This document shows, in pieces, positions 37,255 to 45,610 of a stretch of 64,000 nucleotides of DNA. Every line of letters begins with the position of its first letter. The first letter of the stretch is position 1. A program made the translations under genes and the position numbers. The DNA is from Nitrospira lenta (GTDB lineage: Bacteria > Nitrospirota > Nitrospiria > Nitrospirales > Nitrospiraceae), in the NCBI RefSeq assembly GCF_900403705.1, contig NZ_OUNR01000017.1:186001-250000 (forward strand). Reading direction: 5' to 3'. The notes beneath the pieces were generated by a model. The model was not told the origin of the DNA. It did no database searches and was given only the letters and a program-made list of their open reading frames with translations.

Positions 37255-38155
37255 GTTTCATGCTGTGATTCGCTGTCTCAGCCCCACCATTTTCCACTGA
37301 CATTGCGCACCGAAATCCGATCGTTTCATCACGAAAATCAGGGACCATTTTACTTCGACTGGTGAGGCGAAGATCGCCCCCAGTCGTCGTGTACGCCCCC
37401 CCTCGCATCGTTCGATACACGCCATACTCCGGGCTCGATGGATTTCGGTCTGATGCGTCTTTGTAATATCCCTCTGCATACCAGTCCTGGACCCACTCCA
37501 TGACATTTCCAGCCCCGTCCATGACTCCATAGGGACTCACATCCGCCTTAAACGATCCCGCAGGAGCACTGGCTTCGAATCCGTCATTGACGCGCGCCCA
37601 GTTGGCTCCATCCGGCTGCTCCATATTGCCCCAAGGCCACAGTCGGCCGTCGGCACCTCGCATCGCCTTTTCCCATTCCGCCTCCGTGGGAAGCCGTCGG
37701 CCCTTCCACTGACAGTACGCCACCGCATCGTCCCAGGACACATAGATGGCAGGTTGATTCGGGCCGCGCATCTTGGACACATTTTTGGCATACCGCGACG
37801 GCGGCCCAGCCTTTCGGTGACCGGTAGCGGACGCAAACTGCCCATACTGAGAATTGGTCACTTCATAGCGGTCGATTTGAAAGGCATCGAGAAAGATTTC
37901 CCTGGGCGGCCCTTCGTCAAGTCCGCCCGCATCCGTCCCACGAAGAAAAGGCCCGGCAGGGATCACGACCATCTCTTCGTCTATCGGCGCTTCGGCTGCT
38001 GTAGTTACATCGCCAGGCTGCCCCGAGACCTGGGAGACGGCATCATTCTCTTCAAAAGGAGTCGTGGTCGTCCCACGAAGAATGGCAATGATCGGCATGG
38101 CTGCAAACAGCAGCACCACGATAAGGAACACAACCTTGAATCTAGTTTCCAACAT
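37208..38155 (-). CDS. FGE/SUMF1-fold protein, membrane-anchored, second of a pair
   Basis: About 315 residues from ATG 38155. An N-terminal helix ('VVFLIVVLLFAAMPIIAIL') anchors a periplasmic FGE-sulfatase domain: 'MVVIPAGPFLRGTDAGGLDEGPPREIFLDAF', 'DRYEVTNSQYGQF', 'VSWDDAVAYCQWKGRRLPTEAEWEKAMRG', 'YGVMDGAGNVMEWVQDW' and 'GFRCAMS'. The paired cysteines used by true formylglycine-generating enzymes just after 'RGG' are missing, so oxidase activity toward sulfatases is unlikely. It overlaps the convergent 34-aa gene by 47 bases through a non-conserved polar tail. Confidence 0.87.
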   Translation of the reverse strand: MLETRFKVVFLIVVLLFAAMPIIAILRGTTTTPFEENDAVSQVSGQPGDVTTAAEAPIDEEMVVIPAGPFLRGTDAGGLDEGPPREIFLDAFQIDRYEVTNSQYGQFASATGHRKAGPPSRYAKNVSKMRGPNQPAIYVSWDDAVAYCQWKGRRLPTEAEWEKAMRGADGRLWPWGNMEQPDGANWARVNDGFEASAPAGSFKADVSPYGVMDGAGNVMEWVQDWYAEGYYKDASDRNPSSPEYGVYRTMRGGAYTTTGGDLRLTSRSKMVPDFRDETIGFRCAMSVENGGAETANHSMKPTENQSSRESETRPK

Positions 38156-38160
38156 GACCG

Positions 38161-39078
38161 CTACTGACCGGCCGTATCGCCGCTCGGCTCCAAATCGCTC
38201 GCGCAACGGATTCCGATCGTGATGTCATTCCGCCAATGCTTGGCCGCAAACCGCTTGGAGAGCCTGGCATTTTGCGCGGTCTCCCTCCAGGATCCCCCGC
38301 GCACCACTTTCAGATCGCCCTCATCAGGCCCTTTCGGGTCACGAAACCCGGCCTTTTTATAGTAGTGCTCGTCATACGTATCTGCGACCCATTCGGCAAC
38401 ATTGCCGGTCATATCGTGCAATCCGTAAGGACTCCGCCCGGCCTCAAATGAGCCCGGAGGCGCCAGATACTTGTATCCATCTTCAGGCCCATCTACGTTG
38501 GCCACGCTATTTATGAATTTGTCACCCCAGGGATATTTTCGCTGCCCCTCCCCGCGCCCGGCTTTCTCCCACTCAGCCTCTGTCGGCAGTCGTTTACCAG
38601 CCCACTTACAATAGGCAACCGCATCGTCCCAGGAGACGCTCATCGCCGCCAATTCAGGCTTTAAGACTTTCGACTGGTCATCCTCAAAGACTTCGATCCT
38701 TGGGAATGCGCGTTTGGTCATTTTGGCAAACCGCAGATACTCATCCTGAGTCACTTCGTTTCGATCGATAAAGAACCCTTTCAAAAACACCTGCCGCTCA
38801 GGTGCTTCGTCCGGATCTCCATCGTTACTCCCCATCGTAAACGGCCCTGCCGGCACCTGCACCATCTCGCGCCCTTCATCGCCGATTCTCGTCTTGTACA
38901 TGGAGAAATCATGCGCAACGGGCAGGGACGCCACCGGGCGGGATTCCGTCTGGATGCTCATGGCCAATTCCCGCATCTGCTTGGCCTTATACGACTCATA
39001 GACCAGCCCGACGATCAGGAGAATGAACGACCCGAAGACAAAGACGATTGACCCGATCAGCACACCCCTGTTTTCCAT
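38161..39078 (-). CDS. FGE/SUMF1-fold protein, membrane-anchored, first of a pair
   Basis: A 305-residue protein with GGAG before its ATG and an N-terminal helix ('VLIGSIVFVFGSFILLIVGLV'). The FGE fold has 'EMVQVPAGPFTMGSNDGDPDEAPERQVFLKGF', 'DRNEVTQDEYLRFA', 'VSWDDAVAYCKWAGKRLPTEAEWEKAGRGEG', 'YGLHDMTGNVAEWVADTYDEHYY' and 'VVRGGSWRETAQNARLSKRF'. As in its neighbour, the catalytic cysteine pair is absent. The two genes are five bases apart and clearly paralogous. FGE-fold proteins of this kind often serve as structural or ligand-binding parts; here they may support the second oxidase cluster. Confidence 0.88.
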   Translation of the reverse strand: MENRGVLIGSIVFVFGSFILLIVGLVYESYKAKQMRELAMSIQTESRPVASLPVAHDFSMYKTRIGDEGREMVQVPAGPFTMGSNDGDPDEAPERQVFLKGFFIDRNEVTQDEYLRFAKMTKRAFPRIEVFEDDQSKVLKPELAAMSVSWDDAVAYCKWAGKRLPTEAEWEKAGRGEGQRKYPWGDKFINSVANVDGPEDGYKYLAPPGSFEAGRSPYGLHDMTGNVAEWVADTYDEHYYKKAGFRDPKGPDEGDLKVVRGGSWRETAQNARLSKRFAAKHWRNDITIGIRCASDLEPSGDTAGQ

Positions 39079-39114
39079 ACGTCTCCACGCACCCCCAAAA
39101 ATCCGACATGACCC

Positions 39115-39513
39115 CTATCGACGGGCATCCTGAGCCACCTCTTCAACGGATGCACCCGCCGCTTCGGCCTTGCGGGCCGCGCGCATATCCAACAGCATCG
39201 AAACCTGGACCCCGAGAAATCCCCCCATGGCCGCTCCGGCACCGGCCCCATACGAGATCCGTTCCGGCCCGGCCAACAACCAGGCCAACGCACCACCCAA
39301 CACCGTTCCCACTAAGATACTGATCAAAAACCTTCGGCCGCCAAGAAAACCCACGACGCCGCCCATGACCAGTCCAATACCAATAGCCGGCGGCATGAAT
39401 TCACTGCCCATGATGAGACCGATCAGCGTCCCCACGGTCCCCATCACCACCACACCGAATACGATGTCCACGAGCTTTCTGGCGGGAAGGCCTCGGTCCC
39501 CAGACTCAGTCAT
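39115..39513 (-). CDS. Glycine-zipper membrane protein (132 aa)
   Basis: Starts at ATG 39513 with GGAGGG further upstream; the frame extension to 39660 overlaps the previous gene and is not supported. Four or five short helices are rich in spaced glycines: 'FGVVVMGTVGTLIGLIMGSE', 'GIGLVMGGVVGFLGGRRFL', 'ILVGTVLGGALAWLLAG' and 'YGAGAGAAMGGFLGVQVSML'. The C-terminal tail is Ala/Glu-rich and soluble. Glycine zippers pack helices tightly or form pores. Its function is unknown; it sits in the middle of the second oxidase cluster. Confidence 0.75.
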   Translation of the reverse strand: MTESGDRGLPARKLVDIVFGVVVMGTVGTLIGLIMGSEFMPPAIGIGLVMGGVVGFLGGRRFLISILVGTVLGGALAWLLAGPERISYGAGAGAAMGGFLGVQVSMLLDMRAARKAEAAGASVEEVAQDARR

Positions 39514-39532
39514 GATAACGGTGCTCCCTCCG

Positions 39533-40189
39533 TTACTTGGCAGGACTGGCCACCAGCGAGCCGAAATCAATCTCAACCCCGGGCGCGGCAATGATCGAAA
39601 TGCCCCACGCTTTAGGCGCCGGCTCATGTTGATGTAAGCGCTTGAAGTCCTCATAGACATTCACACGCTCTTCAAACCACTGGCCGACGTCTTTGGTCCC
39701 GCTCTGCATGACGATCTCAGACCCGCTGAACATGCCGCCTTCCGTCAGCGTCCCTTCCGGCTTGGTCCCGCTCCAGACATACTTAGTGAACACCGGGATA
39801 AACATCAGATCGGTATCAAGGGAAGCATAGATCGCCGCAATTTGATCCGTTCCCGCCGGTGCCTTTAATAAGCGCCAGCGCCAGGTGAGCACCGGATAGG
39901 CCTTCGGATCCCAGTCGATCTTTTTCTTCTTGATACGCTGTCCGGCATCTTTGGCCGATAAGAAATTTACGCCGTTTTCCGTCTGTACTTTATAGGCGTC
40001 ACGCCCTTTGGAATGGCTGCGCTGGTTCTCGTGATCCCAAGACGAAGGAAACCCATCGGCTTCTTTCCCTTGAAAATCTTCCAACACCAAGACTTGGTTC
40101 TCCGCATACGCGGACTCCGTGGTGACGGCTCCGACACACAGCGCCACACTCGCCAACGCCACTGCACTCCACACCATCCGACCGTTCAT
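39533..40189 (-). CDS. Periplasmic DUF3047-type protein
   Basis: A 218-residue protein with a signal peptide ('MVWSAVALASVALCVGAV', cleavage near 'AYAEN'). The mature part 'VLVLEDFQGKEADGFPSSWDHEN' ... 'LTWRWRLLKAPAGTDQIAAIYASL' and 'YVWSGTKPEGTL' matches the DUF3047 pattern of secreted beta-sandwich proteins of unknown function. It lies 19 bases after the second bd-like core and 19 bases before the glycine-zipper gene, in one operon. Confidence 0.78.
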   Translation of the reverse strand: MNGRMVWSAVALASVALCVGAVTTESAYAENQVLVLEDFQGKEADGFPSSWDHENQRSHSKGRDAYKVQTENGVNFLSAKDAGQRIKKKKIDWDPKAYPVLTWRWRLLKAPAGTDQIAAIYASLDTDLMFIPVFTKYVWSGTKPEGTLTEGGMFSGSEIVMQSGTKDVGQWFEERVNVYEDFKRLHQHEPAPKAWGISIIAAPGVEIDFGSLVASPAK

Positions 40190-40208
40190 AGAGGTTACAA
40201 CCCTTTCG

Positions 40209-42089
40209 TTACGATGAGGCTTCTTGCGAAGACGAGGGAGCCAACGCTGGCGCCTGCTCCTCGAAAAACTCTTCTCCCATCACCGGCTGCTGTCCGCGCT
40301 GACACATCCAAAAAAGCGCGAACACCGCCCCCCAAAATACGATCATGTTTAACGTGACCATCTTCGCCGCGAACTCCAGATCCGGAGTAAAGGCCCAGGG
40401 AGAGACATCGGCCATCAGCTCGCTGACGTGCCAGGACAGGCGTCCGGACGATCGAATGTAGCCCATCAACCCCATCACCCAGGTGAACGCCGCCGCCAAG
40501 CCGAAGAGCCCCACCATGCCACGCACCGAGATCTTTCCCCATTGCACGGGACCATGCACAATCGAGCCCCGCAGCATGAAACGGTTGATCACGACACCCG
40601 CCAGGATCACCGTCAATGTCGTAAAGGCCTGCGGCGAAGACAGTCCCACACGAACCTTCGCGGGCAAATAGAATCCGTAGATCGACAGCCAGATCACATT
40701 CACGAGACCCACCGTGTACAAGGTTCCAATCAGAAGATTCCCCGTCTTCACCCAGGACACCGTCATCGTTCGATTGGCCCGCCGATAGTAGAGGAAACTG
40801 AGCGCCGTGATCAGAATCATCACATTCACCGCGCCGTTCTTCGCCGACATCACCCCGTAGTTCCCGACCACCGGGTGCTGGGCTCCGCCCATCGCTTTCA
40901 CTTCCGCCCCTGACATCAAAACCGTATGCGGCGTCAACCAGATGAACAGCGCCAGCGTCAGTACGCCGAGCAGAAATTGATAGTAGGACTGGTAGCGCTC
41001 CCCGCCCTTGATGCGCGCCATACTCTGCCAGATGTAGTAGTTGATCCCTAAGAGCAGCGCGCCGATCAACAACGCCTGTACGACAAAGAGCCAGGTCAAC
41101 AACCCGCCCATCATGGTCACGCCCATGCTCTGGCTGAAGGCATACACCGAGCGCATAAGCCAATAGCCTGCGATAGGCATCGGCAGTAACGCGCAAACAG
41201 TGACGAACAAAAAGATATAGCCGACCCAATCGTAATAGGCCCGCTCCTCACTGGTTTTGCTGGTGAAAAACCGATAGCACGCATAGGCCAGCACCACCGC
41301 GCCGCCCGACATAATGTCCGCGAGGAATCGGTGAACGTTGAGGGGATTCCAGAGAGCGGAGTGGAGCAAGTGCCAGACGTTCCCGAGAAACCGACCCTGC
41401 GCATCGACACCGGCTGGCGCCATCATAAACGCCGACCAGGCGTTTGCCAGCAACAACAATGATGTGCCGAAGATATTCGTCAGGATGCCGATCGCGGCAT
41501 GGATCCACTTCAGCCCGGGTTCCGCCATCCGATTCCAGCTGTAGTAATAGACGATCAGCAGCAACGCCTCTCCGACAAACACGATGGCATACGCCGGCAT
41601 AAACGACTTGAACGTCCCGCCCATATACTTCATGAACGACGGGTAGAAGTAAATGAACATGGACAGCATGAGGCTTCCGACCACCGCGGTCACCGAGAGC
41701 GCCAGCAACGCGACCTTCGCCAAGTCTCTGGCCAAGCCGTCATAGCGCAGCGACAAGGCCGGCTTCTTCGTGATCAGCCCGGCAAACTCCAGCAAGGCAC
41801 AAAACAACGGCAGCGCGAGGACGAATCCGCCGAAGTAGGTATGCTGCTGCGTCACGAACCAGACCAAGAGCCGGCTATCGAATGAACCGATCCGTGAATA
41901 GACGGTCTCATGAGGTCCCGGAGCCGGCGGACCCTGTGGCGTCCCCTCTGTGCCAAAGTACAAATCCGCGGTGCCCTCGGCGAACGACAGACTCGGTCCA
42001 TTCCCGATCACGGGCACGAGCGCGGCCAGAATCGTGACACACACCACCACTGCGATCATGGAACCGGTCATCCAGCTGCGACGACGCAT
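40209..42089 (-). CDS. Cytochrome bd-like oxidase core subunit, second copy
   Basis: A 626-residue paralogue of the 34748-36658 protein with the same order: signal-like helix, 'YFGTEGTPQGPPAPGPHETVYSRIGSFDSRLLVWF', His in 'VTQQHTYFGGF', Glu in 'FVGEALLLIVYYYSW', 'LKWIHAAIGI', 'VWHLLHSALWNPLNVHRFL', and 'LTPHTVLMSGAEVKAMGG' matching 'ITPHTMVMTPAELKAMGG'. AGGGG precedes the ATG. By eye about half the residues are shared. Unlike the first copy it has no cytochrome c genes next to it; instead it is followed by DUF3047 and FGE-fold proteins. It may be a specialised oxidase or a non-oxygen-reducing relative. Confidence 0.88.
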   Translation of the reverse strand: MRRRSWMTGSMIAVVVCVTILAALVPVIGNGPSLSFAEGTADLYFGTEGTPQGPPAPGPHETVYSRIGSFDSRLLVWFVTQQHTYFGGFVLALPLFCALLEFAGLITKKPALSLRYDGLARDLAKVALLALSVTAVVGSLMLSMFIYFYPSFMKYMGGTFKSFMPAYAIVFVGEALLLIVYYYSWNRMAEPGLKWIHAAIGILTNIFGTSLLLLANAWSAFMMAPAGVDAQGRFLGNVWHLLHSALWNPLNVHRFLADIMSGGAVVLAYACYRFFTSKTSEERAYYDWVGYIFLFVTVCALLPMPIAGYWLMRSVYAFSQSMGVTMMGGLLTWLFVVQALLIGALLLGINYYIWQSMARIKGGERYQSYYQFLLGVLTLALFIWLTPHTVLMSGAEVKAMGGAQHPVVGNYGVMSAKNGAVNVMILITALSFLYYRRANRTMTVSWVKTGNLLIGTLYTVGLVNVIWLSIYGFYLPAKVRVGLSSPQAFTTLTVILAGVVINRFMLRGSIVHGPVQWGKISVRGMVGLFGLAAAFTWVMGLMGYIRSSGRLSWHVSELMADVSPWAFTPDLEFAAKMVTLNMIVFWGAVFALFWMCQRGQQPVMGEEFFEEQAPALAPSSSQEASS

Positions 42090-42092
42090 ACG

Positions 42093-43172
42093 CTACCCCT
42101 TTGATCCTGTCTTGCTTAAGGCCATGTCGCCGGCCAGTCCGTTCATGCTGCCGGACGCAGGGGCCGACTTGCCAAGAATCCCCATGACGAAAGGACAGCG
42201 CAGCATTCCACTCGACAGCTGCGGCGCCTGCTCATCTTCAACTTGCCGGCGATGGCCCAGGTAATATCCATACAGCGTCATGATCGCCGTGACCAACGCA
42301 CCACCCACCACGGCCTGCCCCGTTGCCATGCCCGGCTGTCCGCCGACAAACAACACCAATCCCATCACGACCAAATAGTACGTAGACGCGAACGCCATCC
42401 CGGGCCACCACCAATATTTCAGCAACTCAGTCGGCGCCGTCCGCTTGAGCGTCTCCATCCATGAGGCGGAAGGGCGCAAGCCACCAAAATACGCACAGAG
42501 TGCAAGCCCCCCGCCGAGAATCGTGATCCCTAGCAACTGCGCCAGTGCCGCCATCTGCCCGTCGGCGATCACATGCCCCGACAATCCCATCAACCCGCCG
42601 ACACCGAGACCAACGAGTCCCCACGGCCCCACCTCAGACAGCCGGCTCCGAACCAACGTACGGAGGGCTGTTCCATCAGGAAAGGTGAGAAACGGGCGTC
42701 CCTGGACCGCGAGCTTTCGCACATGACCGATCTCAAACGCATCGCGGGCCACCGCCGTGCTGGAAATAATAATCGCCATCATGGCCGGGCCATCGGGATG
42801 CTGCAGATAGCTGTAGCCCACGATCCACAACAATGCGAGCACCAGAAGCGAGAGCTGAACGCCGTACACGGCGCCGATCCATCCGGCCAGCCAAGCCAAG
42901 AGTCTGACCCCATCTTCTCGCGCGATCACCGTCCAGGAAGCTGCTCGTCCAACCCGATAGGCCAAGAGTGCGGTGATCATCGCCACCATACTGCTCACCG
43001 CCAGCAACACCAACGGCTCCGTCAACGGCACGACATGCTTCGCGAACCGATAGACCCCGAAGGCGACTAACCCCGGCACAAACATGACGAGGCGCTTCTG
43101 TTTGCGCACGGGATCTTCCGTCACCGCCAGACTCAGACTCGGAAGCACCCGCAATGCCATTCGATGCAACAT
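42093..43172 (-). CDS. Polytopic membrane protein of the second oxidase cluster
   Basis: A 359-residue protein with seven to eight helices ('EPLVLLAVSSMVAMITALLAY', 'AVYGVQLSLLVLALLWIVGYSYL', 'LAQLLGITILGGGLALCAYF'). The middle soluble loop has 'RKLAVQGRPFLTFPDGTALRTLV'. The C-terminal ~60 residues are polar with an isolated Cys ('GMLRCPFVMG'). It resembles Yip1/DUF-type membrane proteins only loosely, so no function is claimed. The stop is three bases from the bd-like core start; tight coupling suggests a subunit or assembly factor. Confidence 0.75.
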   Translation of the reverse strand: MLHRMALRVLPSLSLAVTEDPVRKQKRLVMFVPGLVAFGVYRFAKHVVPLTEPLVLLAVSSMVAMITALLAYRVGRAASWTVIAREDGVRLLAWLAGWIGAVYGVQLSLLVLALLWIVGYSYLQHPDGPAMMAIIISSTAVARDAFEIGHVRKLAVQGRPFLTFPDGTALRTLVRSRLSEVGPWGLVGLGVGGLMGLSGHVIADGQMAALAQLLGITILGGGLALCAYFGGLRPSASWMETLKRTAPTELLKYWWWPGMAFASTYYLVVMGLVLFVGGQPGMATGQAVVGGALVTAIMTLYGYYLGHRRQVEDEQAPQLSSGMLRCPFVMGILGKSAPASGSMNGLAGDMALSKTGSKG

Positions 43173-43235
43173 ACTGGTCTCGTCAACCCCGCCACGTGAA
43201 GCGTGAAAAAACAGCGCGACGGTTCAATTGACCGT

Positions 43236-43730
43236 TCACGATTTCTGCGCCGCCATCCCGAAATACTTCGCCTTGAGTTCTTCCATCAGCGCGACGGTGA
43301 TCCTGGTCTGTCCGCGATCAGCCGCCGTTCGTTCCAGCTCGACTTTGGCCATTGCGCGGACGGGAGCCGGCACCCGATCCAGACGCCGTTCCGCCTCGGC
43401 ATCCCACTCGATGCGTTCACCGGTGCGCGGACGGAGCAGCACATCGTACGTCACCACGCGTTCACCGCGCGTCCGCAGATCCTGCTCGACCTCACCCCGA
43501 AACAGCGGCGCCAAATACGGCGGCATGCGTTCAAGCCGATGCAACGCGTCATCCGTCCACGTCAGACGGTCGACCAATCCATGCATCTGTCCGGCCGGAA
43601 CATCCACGCCGACCTTGAGCCCGCAGCCGCGACATTCCGATCGAATGAACCACTGCAGCGCCCCGTCGTCATAGGCTCGCTCTTCAATACCCTCGGTATG
43701 CATCCAGCGCCCACAGCCACAGGTCAACAT
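43236..43730 (-). CDS. Protein with N-terminal zinc-type cysteines and two PCP-reductase (PF08369-like) domains
   Basis: A 164-residue protein starting at ATG 43730, four bases after the DUF420 gene stop; the longer frame to 43856 overlaps that gene. The N-terminus has CGC and CRGC cysteines ('MLTCGCGRWMH', 'SECRGCGL'), likely one metal site. Two copies of the short helical PCP_red module follow: 'LTWTDDALHRLERMPPYLAPLFRGEVE' and 'IEWDAEAERRLDRVPAPVRAMAKVELE', the second continuing 'ADRGQTRITVALMEELKAKYFG'. This module is known at the C-terminus of dark-operative protochlorophyllide reductase subunit B, but occurs here without pigment biosynthesis genes. Confidence 0.78.
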   Translation of the reverse strand: MLTCGCGRWMHTEGIEERAYDDGALQWFIRSECRGCGLKVGVDVPAGQMHGLVDRLTWTDDALHRLERMPPYLAPLFRGEVEQDLRTRGERVVTYDVLLRPRTGERIEWDAEAERRLDRVPAPVRAMAKVELERTAADRGQTRITVALMEELKAKYFGMAAQKS

Positions 43731-43734
43731 CGAG

Positions 43735-44448
43735 CTATCCGATTTTCCCGGGATACAGAATGTAGAGCATCGTGTACGTAAAGGTGCCGGTGGCAAATAG
43801 GATGCAATAGATGACCATCGTGAATCGGCCCAGCGCGCGATGCCGACGGCCGCCATCCGGCCAAATACGTTGAATCGTGATCTCTATCGCCAGCACAATC
43901 CCAACCAGCAACAGCAGCCCGAGATACACCTCCAGCTTCCGCATGGAAAAGCCGGCGGTCGCGACGCGAGAAAAAAACAGTCCGAGCACGACGACCGTGA
44001 CCACACCAAAGATCACGCCCACTTTCTTCCAGGTTGTGACCAGCAGCGACTCGCGCAGCGACCGGACGCCGCTGATCACCTGCTGCGAGCGAAATCCCAA
44101 CACGATCATATAGACCGCCATCACCAATCCGATAATGACGAGAATGATGTGGAGCGTGAGCACCGGAATAAACACGTAGTCGTACAGCGCTTGGGAGCCC
44201 CCGAACCCTTCCTTGCCCTCAACCGCCAAAACCCCAAGCTGCCGAAACAAGTAGTAGGCAATGAAAAAACTGAGCATGGAGATCATCCCGCCCAGCATCA
44301 GCCAATGATGGGCATCGGCCTTGCGCTGTTTCGCCTGAATCCATCCCACGATAAACAGACCGGTAAAGAGTGTGGCCATGAACTGGCTCAAGTCCGCACC
44401 GATCGTGGCATGCGTCCCAAGAAATCCAGGATCTTTGAGCCAGTCCAT
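43735..44448 (-). CDS. DUF420 (CtaM-like) membrane protein
   Basis: About 237 residues with six helices and the histidine-bearing pattern of DUF420: 'ADAHHWLMLGGMISMLSFFIAYYLF', 'VLTLHIILVIIGLVMAVYMIVLGFR' and 'RRHRALGRFTMVIYCILFATGTFTYTMLY'. In Gram-positive bacteria the family member CtaM is needed for maturation of heme-copper oxidases. Its place in a bd-like oxidase cluster suggests an assembly or heme-handling role here (inference). A cluster of Arg/His near the last helix is conserved. The start is ATG 44448, eight bases from the methyltransferase stop. Confidence 0.85.
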   Translation of the reverse strand: MDWLKDPGFLGTHATIGADLSQFMATLFTGLFIVGWIQAKQRKADAHHWLMLGGMISMLSFFIAYYLFRQLGVLAVEGKEGFGGSQALYDYVFIPVLTLHIILVIIGLVMAVYMIVLGFRSQQVISGVRSLRESLLVTTWKKVGVIFGVVTVVVLGLFFSRVATAGFSMRKLEVYLGLLLLVGIVLAIEITIQRIWPDGGRRHRALGRFTMVIYCILFATGTFTYTMLYILYPGKIG

Positions 44449-44455
44449 CACGCGC

Positions 44456-45442
44456 TTACCTTGTACCTTTCAGGCCCTGTACCACGGCGGTTTTCTCCAG
44501 CTCCGTGGCCGAGGCAAACCCCGCTGCGGTCATCCATTGAATAGCGTCACCCGTCTTGTAGCAGCCACCCTGCTGCGTATTGACCAGGATATGAACCGCA
44601 AAAGCCGTCGTCCAGGCAGGTCCGGTTCCCGCCTCGTCCAAAAATCGATCTTTAATGATCAAGCGCCCCCCTGGGGCCAGATGCGCCAGGACTTTCTTGA
44701 CCAACGCCGCATTCGTCTCGTAGGTCTGGTAGTGCAAAATGTCGGACATCAGCACGACGTCATAAGGACCGCCGAGGTTGTCCGTATTGAAGTTTCCAGG
44801 GTGCAGCGCAATCCGCGAATCGAGACCGGCTTCCTTTATCGTCTTCTCCGTCAGACGCAGCGTCGCAGGGAGATCGAAGACAGTGGCCGTGAGTTCGGGA
44901 TAGACCTGACAAAAGGCGATCGCATTCGTTCCCGCACCGCCTCCTAAGTCCAGCATGCGCACCGGCCCGGTCAGACTCAGCCGCCTGGCAAAATCTGGCC
45001 CGCTCTGCTGTCCGATCCGGTGAAGCACAGCAAGCACATTGGTGCCCAGCTCGGGATCCGTCTCAAAAACATGCCGATCGACGGCCCGCTGCCCGGTTCG
45101 AATGGTCTGCTCTAACTTTCCCCAATTCTCCCATTCTGCATCGTGCAACAGGAGCAAGTGCCCGATATATTGAGGAGAATGTTTCACGAGATGCGTGTCT
45201 GCTGCCGCAGAATTACTGTAGGCTTCGCCTTCTTTGCTCAGCAATCGCATGGCGACAAGTGCGTTTAACAACAGCGTCAGGGTCGGCTCATGGGCGCCGA
45301 GACGGCCGGCGATGTCCTGAGCTGTTCTCCGCTTCCCGTCGAGAGCGGAAAAGAGGTCCAGGCGCACGCCTGTCAGGAGAATTTTCGTCTCCCAGTAGTA
45401 TCCGAGTTGAAAGATTTCGGCGAGCGAGAGTTCTCGTGACAC
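44456..45442 (-). CDS. SAM-dependent O-methyltransferase-like protein
   Basis: A 328-residue protein from GTG 45442 with AAGGGGAT upstream; the ORF opening at 45520 lacks a ribosome-binding site. An N-terminal winged-helix dimerisation domain ('IFQLGYYWETKILLTGVRLDLFSAL') precedes a class I methyltransferase with 'VRMLDLGGGAGTNAIAFCQVYPELTATVFDLP', 'YDVVLMSDILHYQTYE' and 'LAPGGRLIIKDRFLDEAGTGP'. The closest general group is Methyltransferase_2/BchU/CrtF-like, which methylate pigments, quinones or heme relatives. As first gene of the second oxidase operon, it may modify a heme or quinone cofactor (inference). Confidence 0.87.
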   Translation of the reverse strand: MSRELSLAEIFQLGYYWETKILLTGVRLDLFSALDGKRRTAQDIAGRLGAHEPTLTLLLNALVAMRLLSKEGEAYSNSAAADTHLVKHSPQYIGHLLLLHDAEWENWGKLEQTIRTGQRAVDRHVFETDPELGTNVLAVLHRIGQQSGPDFARRLSLTGPVRMLDLGGGAGTNAIAFCQVYPELTATVFDLPATLRLTEKTIKEAGLDSRIALHPGNFNTDNLGGPYDVVLMSDILHYQTYETNAALVKKVLAHLAPGGRLIIKDRFLDEAGTGPAWTTAFAVHILVNTQQGGCYKTGDAIQWMTAAGFASATELEKTAVVQGLKGTR

Positions 45443-45545
45443 ACCAATCCCCTTGACGCATGCTGATTCAGAAGATTGGCATCTTACCCAGTTCAGAAAC
45501 TGAAAGGCAAGGCGACTCAACCGAGGGAAAACTCAGCAGAAACAC

Positions 45546-45575
45546 AAAGGGCAGCGGATTGCTCCGCTGCCCTTT
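45546..45575 (-). terminator. Rho-independent terminator after the cupredoxin-like gene
   Basis: AAAGGGCAGCGGA (45546-45558) and TCCGCTGCCCTTT (45563-45575) form a 13-base stem with a four-base loop. The minus strand continues GTGTTTCT. It separates the cupredoxin-like gene from the methyltransferase operon. Confidence 0.88.
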
Positions 45576-45610
45576 ACGGACGGGTCACCCCGCCACATAC
45601 GAAAACCAGC

